From contig NZ_JABBNB010000002.1 in NCBI RefSeq assembly GCF_012933505.1, positions 62,001-126,000 of the forward strand: 64,000 bases of DNA. Direction: 5' to 3'. Positions 13,001 to 21,400 of this stretch are shown one piece after another. This DNA comes from Gordonia asplenii (GTDB taxonomy: Bacteria; Actinomycetota; Actinomycetes; Mycobacteriales; Mycobacteriaceae). How positions within the stretch are numbered: position 1 is the first letter of the stretch; each line of letters opens with the position of its first letter. The position numbers and the translations under genes are program-made. A model generated the notes under the pieces. It was not told the origin of the DNA and made no database searches. It saw only the letters and a program-made list of their open reading frames with translations.

Positions 13001-13602
13001 TCGGCATGTTCGTCAACACGCTGGTGCTGCGGTCGGCGATCGACCCGCTGGAGACGTTCACCGACCTGCTCGATCAGGTGCGTCAGACCGATCTCGACGC
13101 CTTCGCCCAGGCCGACGTCCCGTTCGAGGCCGTCGTGGAAGCCGTCAACCCGACGCGGTCGCAGGCATTCGCCCCGCTCGCGCAGGTGATGCTGACAATC
13201 GAATACGCGGCACCGGTCGCCGGCGAGGTGATGGTCGGCGAAGTCGGCGTGTCACCGCTGGATGCGGGCGTGGTGTTCGCCCAGCGCGACCTGTCGGTCG
13301 GCGTCACGGTGAGCCCGGAGGCCGACTGGTCGGGCTCGGTCGTGTACGCGACCGACCTGTTCGACGCCGCGACTGTCGAGACCTTCGTCACCCGGTTCCT
13401 GCGGGTGCTCGACGGTCTGACGGCGGATCCGCGGGGTGCGGTCGGCCTCGTCGCCATCACCGACGACGCTGAACTGGGGCGGATCGCCACCTGGTCGCGA
13501 GGTGCGACGACGACCGCCGAGACGACGCGCATCGTGGACTCCTCGGTCATCCTCCGGTCGAACGGCAACGGTAACGGACATTCCGACATCGGCGATGACT
13601 AA
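1..13602 (+). CDS. Giant NRPS subunit, 5'-truncated by the window: A(partial)-T / C-A-T-E / C-A-T / C-A-T / C
   Basis: The reading frame is open from the first base, so the gene starts upstream; 4533 residues are visible. It is a multimodular nonribosomal peptide synthetase, with carriers presumably charged by phosphopantetheine at the GGNSL/GGDSI serines (first at about 970). Domains in order: end of an A domain (to about 830), T, LCL-type C (HHIAFDG near 1516), A, T, E (HHLVVD near 4696, then SW), DCL-type C (HHILLDGWS near 6199), A, T, C (HHIAADG near 9352), A, T and a final C (HHIVGDG near 12526). The DCL type of the C domain after E fits the acceptance of a D-residue. It ends with a C domain plus a short NGNGNGH-containing tail and no thioesterase, so the chain must pass to the next protein. 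Domain calls are secure; substrates other than Ser are not. It is cotranscribed with the next NRPS gene, with 56 bases to that gene's preferred start. Confidence 0.97.
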   Translation, partial: LDPQYVADTIEQSQATMVHFVPSMLSVFTEVVGVERIARMTTVRIVSATGEALPPAVAADLRMALPDALFYNLYGPTEAAVEITAERIEQVDPAASSVAIGVPVWNSSSLVLDGRLRRVPDGVAGELYLGGVQLARGYAARGDLTAERFVADPFGRSGERLYRTGDLVRRRTDGVLEYLGRTDFQVKLRGQRIELGEIESAIAAAPRVVHAAATVLDAADGGQHLVGYVSPSSVNVDDVKAAVAQSLPVYMVPTTWVLFDDVVLNSAGKLDRKALPAPDFTVTAQEYIAPIGEAETSLAAVFAEVLGVERVGVTESFFDVGGNSLSAMRVAARAADALGVQISVRDLFDAPSVRELIAATAGRARALAPITAVQPRPERIPLSFAQQRMWFINQFDTASSSYNIPLPLRLRGGFDLDVLRLAVRDLLARHEVLRTRYPSVQGTPVQSICDIDTADQLLDWRVVADRADLLAAVEGGFDVSVALPVRVAAWVSTTDVDTVEVVLVAHHIAFDGSSTPVLARDLVAAYMARAAGTSPAFAPLPVQYADFAIWQHAELGDPRDPDTHLGRQLSTWLSRLDGLPRVTDLPMDRPRPAVLGAAAAVVQSNVALDVVERLADVAREHQVTPFMIFHAALAVTVARLGSTSDVVIGAPIAGRSDAALEDLIGMFVNTLVLRTAIDVGATGSEVLRGVRSVDLEAFANPDVQFEQLVEQLAPERSTSYAPLFQIALGHEVGGVEVAPVVLDEAGVVIEPIDVGLIEGKVDLTVTVAEAGPGGDGTINVAFTYLTDLFDEATITRAVDVWQRVLRALVLTPDLAVGDIVLADAPRERAARVDLTARGLLSARGTDSGTLIDLLDRRDLDPTHPALICDGVEVLYEEFERRTDAVAHALISRGVRPEDAVGVALARSVESVIAVWGIIKSGAAYVPIDPTYPIDRIAYMVGDSAIAVGISDSSTRSRLGDGACEWLELSELEAGLSRPVTAADRHGPVRLRNLAWIIYTSGSTGRPKGVGVSNTGVADFAAAVTRFVGTREDDPDTRILHVASLSFDASLIEMCGAVLAGHTLVIAPQSSYAGDPLAEVIDRDEVTHALITPTVLATVDPQRTTTLRNLATGGEACPPELVTRWAARGRRLFNFYGPAETTVWATRARVLPDKPVTIGRAISGLTAYVLDSRLHEVPQGVVGELYISGAGLARGYLGKAQLTVGRFVADPLGAPGTRMYATGDLVRRTASGDLEFAGRADFQVKINGQRIELGEVEAVLSDLPGITQAVVLGTDEGAARARLIGYVVAPDGDVDAESILSAAQQRLAAHMVPHDIVVLSELPLAPTGKLDRAALPAPTERAAAEVVAPADDAERRLAEIVAALLGRSEVGVTESFFALGGDSIMSIQLASAAHAAGLPLTPREIFEHKTIRAMARAAGEVHTVPMLAEVPGGAVGEIPLPPMVSWMIEHTTEPGDYADFSQSNVLRVPADATLQQVRAIVAAVVAAHPMLSARLLRTADAATLVAGGAFDVDAAVTQVHTTVDRLTETIHSAHADALATLDPATGSLVRAVLVSAGAQSRIVVAIHHLVVDIVSWPILLEDLATAWAQHRAGAAIAVRAEETSVRAWFSDIAGQAPRRLAELDYWLARSPENPTVLRDALDPARDRGITSASHVATVDAATTETVLGRLPQLFGGTVNDVLLGALARAVRGWQQAGAIADSAPVTVLLEGHGRDESIVSTVDRPQRADLSRTVGWFTTIAPVSIEPGTDIVHAMKAAKEERLGQPGGGAGFGVLRYFGDTELTRRPLPTISFNFAGAGAATMSAQPAEGPNPETDAQLAQALLPAADAPHLPGTLSGAMAVLAGLGINASTVPTASGREFVAEFSAPVAVLSTDDVADIAARWVAELTAAAALADRGTSVGLSPSDVPGTGLTQVDLDDLAERFPGAAVWPLAPLQQGLYFQAELVSGPMADAIDVYVTQAVVELAGELDAVRLERAAEALLAEHRVLRSGFVRMPSGAVATVVPDTVELPWTRIDLSEVDDAEIAERVAAIAERENLAPFDMTVPPLIRFVLVQHARGASLIVTNHHILLDGWSGPLVLADMVALYATGNSFTGLTELPDGDYGDYVRAIAELDHRAGLDAWRRVLEPLEEPTLVAPEVIDAQALPAFTTVSLSAELTEALSARTREFGVTAATVLQFSWAVLLSRLTGNRVVAFGETVSGRPADLAGVEAMVGLFINTLPSVVDIDPAATVREVLEAMQAGKVDVLDYQFLGLAEILRSAGRGAIFDTLTVHESYPVNTDSLAGAGADTAGGLTIVDVIALDATHYPLTMITAPAGDRIDIKVAYRSTAFTEAQIATLVQALLSVIAQIAAEPERKVGQLSLLAPDARAIAGAQSVGRAVEFAAPDTLAAAVAERVSATPQRVALVAGDRRMTYHSFGASVNSLARQLISKGVGPDVAVAVAIDRSVEMVVAIHAVIAAGGQYIPVDPAVPADRAAYMFDTAGVQVVLAADHAVAADVLALAVDAGMAVVDVDAWAPVDAHGAGPITDADRIAPLRPDHAAYTLFTSGSTGRPKGVTVSHRSVLNRLRWGIDELGITAADIVMLKTPFTFDVSVPELFAPLMLGAQLVVLPAGAHLDPMAVAAEIERSAATMVHFVPSMLSVFHEVIGEQRISAMTSLRVLSYSGEALPPAVVADMRRALPTVLQFNLFGPTEAAVEIVYAKVAPLQTDLSTIPIGTPVWNCAAYVLDAGLNLAPDGIAGELYLGGVQVARGYAGRPDLTAERFVADPFTAGARLYRTGDLVRRNADGTIDYLGRTDFQVKLRGQRVELGEIESALVAAPGVVKAAATVVSAPTGAEHLVAYVSPSSVDVEQTRFAVSQALPSYMVPTVWTVLDDIALNSAGKIDRRALPAPVFDEVPGEFVEPHGDREIAVAAVFADVLGVDRVSATADFFELGGDSLSAMRLAARVADALGIAVGVRDLFDARTVRTIAALADTAAAARAPIAAVADRPARIPLSFAQQRIWFINQLDVTSPVFNIPAVLRLTGALDVAALTVGVGDVVARHEILRTTFPSDDLGGFQSVANTVDGARVVATAGSEADLYQSVTAGFDVTVDLPIRVRLWEVAPDEHVLAVVLHHIAADGESMLPLVTDLVTAYSARVAGAAPEFAPLDVQFADYAIWQHATLGSPGDPTSAVGRQLGYWRSRLAGLPDVLDLPADRPRPTVATGRGGQFGFVIPADVADRIGDVARAHQATPFMVVHAALAVALARLSSTEDIAIATPIAGRGEPVLESLVGMFVNTLVLRTEVRPADTFADVVDRVRTTDLDGFAHADVPFEVVVDAVDPVRSEAFEPLAQVMLSFDPGASVADANVNVAGLTITSLPRPDVPAPRDLTFEVMSGGDDWSVTVTYATDLFDEATVASMSARFGAVLAALTQHPAGAVGDAPWLTGDERAALIAAADGGTMPVPAGTLATVLTERAALVPDAPALWFDGRTVSYAEFASRVNMLARRLIALGVGPDVTVAISIDRSVELLIAVHAVIAAGGQYLPVDTAAPAERSSYVLATAGARAMVVAAGRRGSVVDDLDGEIVEVDSTIPIVDDAPLADGDRRAPLRLAAAAYTLFTSGSTGRPKGVVVSHEAVLNRLAWMRDEFELSDRQVFVQKTPITFDVSVWELFLPFLIGAPLVIAEPGRHGDADYLAALIAQREVSVVHFVPSMLSAFVDVLGPRLNGLTSLQQVFTSGEALTAGAGRALLAATSTRLINLYGPTEAAVDVTAYVVRSTDAVIPIGQPMPNVTSYVLDSRLRPVPTGVPGELYLGGIQVARGYAARADLTADRFIADPFGAPGSRLYRTGDLVKWNADGDIDYLGRTDFQVKLRGQRIELGEIEAVLSTAPGVVHAAAAVAHAPDGSDHLIAYLAGGPAGRPDVEVVKTIAAQSLPAYMVPTRWMVLDEITLNPSGKLDRKALPAPQFGTAEDDYVAPQTGTEQILAAVFADVLELSSVSATASFFELGGNSLSATRLAARAADALARPVSIRDVFDAPTVRDLAAAVADRSGTSAPITAVSPRPERIPLSFAQQRMWFINQFEPMAPTYNIPIGVRLTGDLDVAALRQAVVDVVERHEILRTTFPAIDGEPIQQVGTMAWAHDHLDVDVVHSQDEVISAAGVGFELATRPGFRVRLWQRAENEWVFLAVIHHIVGDGESMRPLMGDLVAAYAARVAGSAPVFAPLPVQFADYAIWQHTMLGDPRDPQSVAGEQLAYWTDRLAGVPEVIDLPADRPRPLVASSAGATLPFTIPASTVRRVEELAGEQGATAFMVLHAALGVLLARLSATDDIAVATPIAGRGDRVLDPLVGMFVNTLVLRSAIDPLETFTDLLDQVRQTDLDAFAQADVPFEAVVEAVNPTRSQAFAPLAQVMLTIEYAAPVAGEVMVGEVGVSPLDAGVVFAQRDLSVGVTVSPEADWSGSVVYATDLFDAATVETFVTRFLRVLDGLTADPRGAVGLVAITDDAELGRIATWSRGATTTAETTRIVDSSVILRSNGNGNGHSDIGDD
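1108..5715 (+). other. NRPS module 2: C-A-T-E, A code DAILAGFVW(K)
   Basis: The A-domain pocket read by alignment to PheA is D, A, I, L, A, G, F, V, W. D-A followed by non-polar residues suggests a hydrophobic substrate, but I cannot name it. This A domain and that of module 7 form a separate lineage (A8 motif GRADFQVKINGQ instead of GRTDFQVKLRGQ). The carrier has the GGDSIM form typical before E domains. The E domain (about 4290-5700) makes this residue D. Confidence 0.8.
5716..8940 (+). other. NRPS module 3: DCL C-A-T, A code DVPHSSLVE(K)
   Basis: The C domain has the PLAPLQQGL start and HHILLDGWS of D-accepting condensation domains, matching the preceding E domain. The pocket is D, V, P, H, S, S, L, V, E: the serine code with Pro at 239 and Glu at 331. 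Substrate unassigned. Confidence 0.8.
8941..12115 (+). other. NRPS module 4: C-A-T, serine code DVWHFSLVD(K)
   Basis: The A-domain pocket reads D, V, W, H, F, S, L, V, D, which is the well-known serine code. LCL C domain, GGNSL carrier, no E domain; predicted to add L-Ser. Confidence 0.85.
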
Positions 13603-15405
13603 CCTGGTGTGTCGGCGGTGTCGACGAGTGAACATGAGTGCGAAGGGGTAGCAACACTGTGGCTGAGATAGTTCGGGTACCTGCGGTTTCGGATCGAGCA
13701 GCACTGGTATTCGGTGACCGGGAGGTCAGCTACCCGGAATTCTCGGCCCGCGTCGCGGAGTTGGGCCGCCGGCTCATCGAGTACGGAGTCGGCCCCGACA
13801 CCGCGGTCGCAGTCTGCATCGACCGTTCGGTGGAACTGCTCGTCGCGATCCACGGCGTGATCGCCGCGGGCGGACAGTACGTGCCGCTCGACGCCGCGCT
13901 GCCGGCCGAGCGCGTCGCCTACATGGTCGACACGGCGTCGGCCACGGTGGTGCTGGTGCGCTCCGGTGAGCTGCCCGACGTCGTCGCCGCGCTCGGCGAC
14001 GCCGTGCGGGTGGTGGAGGTCGACGCCGACACCGACGTCGACGAGTCCACGGAACCGATCACCGACGCGCAGCGGCGCTCGGCCATTCACCCCGACACCG
14101 CGCTCTACACCCTGTTCACCTCCGGCTCGACCGGCCGGCCGAAGGGCGTTACCGTCAGCCATCGGGCGGTCGCCAACCGGCTGGAATGGATGCGCGACTG
14201 GTACGACCTCACCGGCGAGCGCGTCTTCCTGCAGAAGACGCCGGTCACCTTCGACGTCTCGGTGTGGGAACTGTTTCTGCCGTTCATGGTGGGCGCCACG
14301 CTGGTGATCGCCGAGCCGGAGCGCCACGGCGATCCCGACTACCTCCGTGCGGTCATCTCGTCGGCCGGCGTCGACACCATCCACTTCGTGCCGTCGATGC
14401 TGGCGGCCTTCCTCGACGTGTTGGGCGAGACCACCGCGACGCTGCAGTCGCTGCGCTATGTGTTCACCTCGGGCGAGGCGCTGCCCGCGGCGGTCGCGAA
14501 CACCCTCACCGAACTTCTGCCGGCCGCGCGGCTGATCAATCTCTACGGTCCCACCGAGGCCGCGGTCGACGTGACCGCCTACGAAGTGCGCCATGGCGAC
14601 ACCCGGATCCCGATCGGTGTGCCGGTCCCCAACACCAGCACCCTGGTACTCGACAGCACGTTGCAGGCGGTCCCCGCCGGGGTGCCCGGCGAGCTGTACC
14701 TGGGCGGTGTGCAGTTGGCCCGCGGCTACGCCACCCGCGCCGACCTGACCTCGGAACGCTTCGTCGCCGACCCCTTCGGCCGCGGCGGCGAGCGGCTCTA
14801 TCGCACCGGCGACCTGGTTCGCTGGAGCGCCGCCGGCGACCTGGAATACCTGGGCCGCACCGACTTCCAGGTGAAGCTGCGCGGTCAGCGGATGGAGCTC
14901 GGCGAGATCGAAGCGGTGCTGGCCGCAGCACCCGGGGTGGTGCACGCCGCGGCCGCGGTCGTCGAGCTGGCCGGCGGTGCCCACCTGGTCGGCTACGTGT
15001 CCGGGGTCACCGATCTTCGGGCAGTCAAAGATACTGTCGCGCAACAACTTCCGGAGTACATGCGCCCGACGCTGTGGGTCGACATGGACGCGATGCCGCT
15101 GAACAGCTCGGGCAAGGTCGATCGGCGGCGGCTGCCCGCACCGCAGATCGCGGCGGCGGTGTACGTCGAACCGGCCTCCGACGCCGAAGCCGCCGTGGCC
15201 GCGGTATTCGCCGATGTGCTCGGCGTCGACCGGGTGTCGGTGGTCGAGTCGTTCTTCGACCTCGGCGGCAACTCGTTGTCGGCGACCCGGGTCGCGGCGC
15301 GGGCGGGACAGGCGCTGGGCCGCGACATCGCGGTACGGGACGTCTTCGACGCGCCGTCGGTGCGCGAGCTGGTACTGGTCGGGCAGGGCCGGGGCGCGGC
15401 GGTGG
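12116..15405 (+). other. NRPS module 5, split between two proteins: C | A-T, serine code DVWHFSLVD(K)
   Basis: The C domain (12140-13480) ends the first NRPS protein; A (13680-15140) and T (GGNSL near 15264) start the second. The A code is again the serine code, so modules 4 and 5 should give Ser-Ser. The gap 13603-13658 has stops in several frames and its own Shine-Dalgarno sequence, so it is a true gene boundary. Confidence 0.85.
13643..13648 (+). promoter_or_regulatory. Ribosome binding site deciding the start of the second NRPS gene
   Basis: AAGGGG lies 10 bases before GTG 13659. The alternative in-frame GTG 13638 lies before this site, so 13659 is the better start. Confidence 0.6.
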
Positions 15406-18400
15406 CGCCGATCGTCGCCGTCGCCACCCGCCCCGAACGCATCCCGCTGTCGTTCGCGCAGCAACGGATGTGGTTCATCAACCGCTTCGAACCGGCGTCG
15501 CCGGTGTACAACCTGCCGACGATTCTGCGCGTCACCGGCGAGCTGGATCCGACCGCGCTACGGGCCGCCTTCGCCGACCTGATCGCCCGGCACGAGATAC
15601 TGCGCACCACCTACCCGTCGGCCGACGGCGTGCCGTACCAGGCCGTCGGCGACGCCGCCGAACTGGGCGATCGCGACGCCTGGGCACAGGTGTCCTCGCA
15701 GGACGAGATCGCGGCCGCGGTGATGGCCGGCTTCGACGTCGCGGTGGACTGGCCGATCCGCGCCCGGGTGTGGCTCGACGCGACCGGCCCCGGCGAGCAC
15801 GTGCTGGCGCTGGTCACCCATCACATCGCGTCCGACGGCGAGTCGATGCTGCCGCTGGTCACCGACCTGGTCACGGCCTACCTGGCGCGGGCCGCCGGAA
15901 CCGAACCCGACTTCACCCCGCTGCCCGTGCAGTTCGCCGATTTCGCGATCTGGCAGCACGAGGTGCTGGGCTCGCCGAGTGACCCGACGTCGATCGCCGG
16001 CCGCCAGCTGGACTACTGGCGGGACCAACTCGACGGGCTGCCCGGAGTGTTGGAGCTGCCGACCGACCGGCCGCGCAAGCGTGCCGCGTCGCATCGGGGC
16101 GGCGCGGTCACCTTCACCATCCCGGCCGACGTCGCGGCCCGCATCGCCGAGGTCGCACAGGCCGAATCGGTGACGCCGTTCATGGTGGTGCACGGCGCGC
16201 TGGCGGTGCTGCTGGCCCGGTTGAGCGCATCGGCGGATATCGCGGTGGCGACACCCGTCGCCGGGCGCGGACAGGCGGTGCTCGACCCGCTGATCGGCAT
16301 GTTCGTCAACACCTTGATCCTGCGGACCGAGGTCGACGGCGCACAGACGTTCCGGTCGCTGCTGGCGCAGGTGCGCACCGCCGACCTCGGTGCCTTCGCG
16401 CACGCCGACGTCCCGTTCGAGACCGTCGTCGACGCACTCGACCCGGTCCGGTCGGAGGCGTTCGCACCGCTCGCACAGGTGCTGCTGTCCTTCGATCCGA
16501 GCGCCTCGGCCGCCGCTGCCGACATCACCGTGGACCAGCTGTCGATCGCCGCGATGACGCCCGACGAGATCCCCGCGCAGCTCGACCTGTACCTCACCGT
16601 CGCCACCGCGGGCCCCGGCTCGCCGTGGACGGCCTCGGCGGTCTTCGAGACCGACCTGTTCGACGCAGCGACCGTCGCCGCCATGATGGATCGCTTCGTC
16701 GCACTCCTCGACGCGCTGTCGGCCGACGTGGCCGCGCCCGTCGGCGACGCCGCGCTGCTGCGCGCCGACGACGTCATCACGATCGAAGCGGGCGAATGGG
16801 GCGCGCACACCGAGCTGCCGTCGACCGGCACCGTGGCGGATGTGATCGCCGCCGGGGTGGCCGCATACCCCGAGGCGACCGCGCTGCTGTTCGACGGCCG
16901 GTCGGTCACCTACCGCGAATTCGGTGCGCGGGTGAATGTGCTCGCCCGGGAACTGATCTCGTACGGACTCGGACCGGAGAGCGCGATCGCCCTGGTGCTG
17001 CCGCGCTCGATCGAACTGATGGTCGCGGTACACGCCGTCGTCGCCGCGGGCGGCCAGTACGTCCCGATGGACATCGGTGCGCCGGCCGAACGCGTCGGGT
17101 ACATGGTCGACACCGCGCGGGTGCGGGCGGTGCTGGTGTCCGCCGCGACCGCCGACAGCGTCGCCGCCACGACCGCCGCGGCCGCGGGAGCACGGCTGAT
17201 CGTGGTGGACGCGTCGACGCGGGTGGACCTGTCCGCGCCGCCGATCACCGACGCCGAACGGACGAGTCCGCTCCGGGACGACTCGGCGGTGTACACGCTG
17301 TTCACCTCCGGCTCCACCGGCCGCCCCAAGGGGGTCACGCTGACCCATCGAGCGGTGGTCAACCGGCTGTGGTGGGGGCTGCGCGAACTGCCGATCGACA
17401 CCTGCGACCGGGTGATGCTCAAGACCCCGTACACCTTCGACGTGTCGGTACCCGAGTTGTTCGCGCCGCTGATGGTGGGGGCGTCGATCGTGGTGCTGCG
17501 CGACGGCGGGCATCTCGAACCCGCCTACGTCGCCGACGTCGTCGACGACGCCCGTGTCACGATGATTCACTTCGTGCCGTCGATGCTGGCGGTGTTCACC
17601 GAGGTCGTCGGCGTCGAGCGCATGTCGCGGATGGATTCGGTGCGGATCGTGTCCGCGACCGGCGAGGCGCTGCCGCCCGCGGTGGCGGCCGACCTGCGCT
17701 CGGCGTTGCCGGAGGCGTTGTTCTACAACCTGTACGGCCCTACCGAGGCGGCGATCGAGATCACCGCCGAGCGAGTCGAGCAGGTCGACCCGACCGCGTC
17801 GTCGGTGCCGATCGGTGTGCCGGTGTGGAATTCGTCGGCCATCGTCCTCGACGGCCGACTGCACCGCGTGCCCGACGGCGTCCCCGGCGAGCTGTACCTG
17901 GGCGGCGTTCAGCTGGCCCGCGGCTACGCCTCCCGCGGCGACCTGACGGCCGACCGATTCGTCGCCGACCCCTTCGGGGCACCCGGCACCCGCCTGTACC
18001 GCACCGGTGACCTGGTGCGGCGGCGCGCCGACGGTGTGCTGGAATACCTGGGCCGCACCGACTTCCAGGTGAAGCTGCGCGGCCAGCGGATCGAACTCGG
18101 CGAGATCGAGTCCGCACTCGCGGCCGCGCCCGGCGTGGTGCACGCCGCGGCGACGGTGCTCGTCGCACCCGACGGCGGGCAACACCTCGTCGGCTATGTG
18201 GCACCCTCGTCGGTGCCCGTCGACGCCGTGAAAGCCGCTGTGACACAGTCACTTCCGGGTTACATGGTGCCCACGGTGTGGGTGTCGCTCGACGACGTCG
18301 CGCTCAACAGCGCGGGCAAGCTGGACCGCAAGGCGCTGCCGCAGCCCGACTTCGGCGGAGCCCGCGAGGAGTATGTCGCGCCGGCGTCGGCCGCCGAGGA

Positions 18401-21400
18401 AGCCCTGGCCGCCGTCTTCGCCGAGATCCTCGGCATCGAGCGCGTCTCGGTCACCGAATCGTTCTTCGACCTCGGCGGCAACTCGCTGTCGGCGATGCGA
18501 CTGGCCGCCCGCGCGGCCGCGGTGCTCGATGCCGACCTCGGTATCCGTGACCTGTTCGAGGCGCCGTCGGTACGCGCGCTGGCCGCCGCGAGCATCGGGC
18601 GGGGCGCGAACCTCGCCCCGATCGTCGCCGTCGACCCTCGGCCGGCCCGCATTCCGCTCTCGTTCGCGCAGCAGCGGATGTGGTTCATCAACCAGGCCGA
18701 CCACACGTCGTCGACCTACAACATCCCGGCGGTCCTGCGTCTGTCCGGATCCCTCGACCTCGACGCGCTGCATGCCGCGGTGGTCGACGTGGTCGCCCGG
18801 CACGAGAGCCTGCGCACCACCTTTCCGTCCAAAGACGGTGCGCCGGAACAGAAGATCGGCCGCGCGTCGACGATCGGCGCCCAGCTCGACTGGGACGTGG
18901 TCGACGACCTCGACGACCTGGGTGACGCCGTCACCCGCGGTTTCGACGTCACCCGCAGCCGGCCCATCCGGGTGCGGGTCTTCGAGGCCGCGCCCGACGA
19001 TCACGTGCTTGCCGTGGTCACCCACCACATCGCCTCCGACGGCGAATCGATCGCCCCGCTGATCACCGACCTGGTGCTCGCCTATACCGCCCGGGTCGAC
19101 GACCGCGACCCCGAATTCGCCCCGCTGGCAGTGCAATTCGCCGACTACGCGATCTGGCAGCACGAGGTGCTGGGCAGCGTCGACGACGCCGAGAGCGTCG
19201 TCGGGCGTCAACTCGACTACTGGCGCACCCATCTAGCGGGCCTGCCGGAGCTGGTCGAACTGCCCGCCGACCGCCCGCGTCCGGCGATCGCGTCCCAGCG
19301 CGGCGCCGCCGTCGAATTCACTCTTCCGGCCGATCTGGTCGGGCAGCTCACCGCGTACGCGAGTGCCACCGGCTCGACACCGTTCATGGTCGTGCACGCC
19401 GCGCTGGCGATCCTCATCGCCCGCCTCGCCGGCACCGACGACGTCGCGGTCGCGACGCCGATCGCGGGCCGCGGGCAAGCGGTGCTCGATCCGCTGGTCG
19501 GCATGTTCGTCAACACGCTGACGCTGCGGACCCCGGTCGAGTCCGCGACGACCTTCGCCGGGATCGTCGACGCCGCGCGCGCCGCCGACCTCGACGCATT
19601 CGCCAACGCCGACGTCCCGTTCGACGTCGTCGCCGACGCGCTCGGCGCGGCCCGCTCGTCGGCGTACGCGCCGTTCTCCCAGGTGTGGCTCACGCTGAGT
19701 CAGTCGGTGCTGCCGGAGCTGGCCGGTTCCGACATCGCCGCCGGTGAGATCGCCGGACTGCGCGTCGAGCCGGTCGAGGCGCCCGACGTCGCGGCCAAGG
19801 TGGACCTGGTGGTCTCGATCGGCCGCAACGACGCAGGTGACTGGCCGTCGTCGTTGATCTACGCCACCGATCTCTTCGACGAGTCGACCGTGCGCGTCTT
19901 CGCCGACCAGTTCGTCGCGATCCTGACCGCGGGCCTGGCGGCCCCCGACGTCGCCGTCGGCGACATCGCGCTGGGTACAAGTGCGCTGGGCCGCACGGCG
20001 GCCGTGACGCCGCGACCGGTCGCCGCGCCGGTGCGCAAGGACGTCGCCGACTCCGACGCGGTCGTCTCCGGCGGACCGGGGGCCGAACCGATCTCGCTCG
20101 GCGAGGTCTTTGCGCAGGCGGCGCAGCTGTGGGGTCCGCGACCGGCCGTCGTCGACGCCGACGGCGCCGCCCTCACCTACGCGCAGTTCGACGCGGAGTC
20201 CAATCGCCTGGCGCGCTGGCTCATTGCCCGCGGCATCGGCCCCGAATCGCTGGTCGGCGTGTCGATGAACCGCTCGGCCCGGCTGCTGACCACCATCGCC
20301 GCCGTCGCCAAGACCGGTGCGGGTTACGTCCCCATCGACCCCGCCTACCCCGACGACCGACGTCGGGCGATGCTGATCGACGCGAACGCGCCGCTGTGCA
20401 TCGTCGACGCCGGGACCGAACCGGTATCGGGGGTCAGCCTCTCCTGGGTGTCGCTCGACGACCCCACCGTCGCCGCCGAGGTCGCCGCGCAATCGGATTC
20501 GGCGATCACCGACGCCGACCGGGTGCGCCCGGTCCGGCCGCACAACATCGCCTACGTCATCTTCACCTCCGGGTCGACCGGCCGGCCCAAGGGCGTGGCC
20601 GTCACCAACTGGGGTGTGCACAACTTCGGGCGCGAACTGGTCGCACGCTCCGGCGTCGACGAGTACACCCGGATGCTGGGCTTCGCCTCACCGAGCTTCG
20701 ACGCGTCGATTCTGGAATACCTGATGTCGGTCGTCGCGGGCGGCACCCTGATCTACCGCCCGCAGGACGCCGTCGGCGGCCCAGCGCTCGCCGATTTCGT
20801 GATGCGCCAAGCGATTTCGCACATGTTCCTGACGCCGACGGTGCTCGCCACGCTCGATCCGGCGACGCTGCCCGCGCTGCGTGCGGTCTACGTCGGCGGT
20901 GAGGCGATCAGCGCGGCCCTCAAAGACCAGTGGTCGCAGTTCCGCCGCATCCAGAACTTCTACGGGCCGTCGGAGGCGACGGTCGCGGTCACCGGTTCGG
21001 CACCCATGCAGATGGGGGAGCAGGTCACCCTCGGCAGCGTGCTCGCCGGCGTCGGGCTGATGGTGCTCGACGCCCGGCTGCACCCGGTCCCGGCCGGTGC
21101 GGTGGGCGAACTGTACGCCACCGGTGGGGCACTCGCCCGCGGTTATCTGGGCCGCCCGGAGCTGACGGCGGGCGCGTTCGTCGCCAACCCGTTCGGCAAT
21201 CCGGGCGATGTCATGTACCGCACCGGTGACCTGGTGCGCTGGCGGCTCGACGCCGCGGGCACCGCGGTACTGGAGTACTCCGGCCGCGCCGACGATCAGG
21301 TCAAGCTGCGCGGTCTGCGCATCGAACTCGGCGAGATCGAGGCCGTGTTCACCGACCACACAAGCGTGCACTCGGCAGTGGTGATCGGCGTCGGCGGCTC

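Noticed and set aside
13603..13658. A possible frameshift joining the two NRPS genes into one
   Set aside because: The gap has stop codons in more than one frame and AAGGGG before GTG 13659, and the two genes are in different frames over a gap of many bases. A clean gene boundary is the simpler reading.
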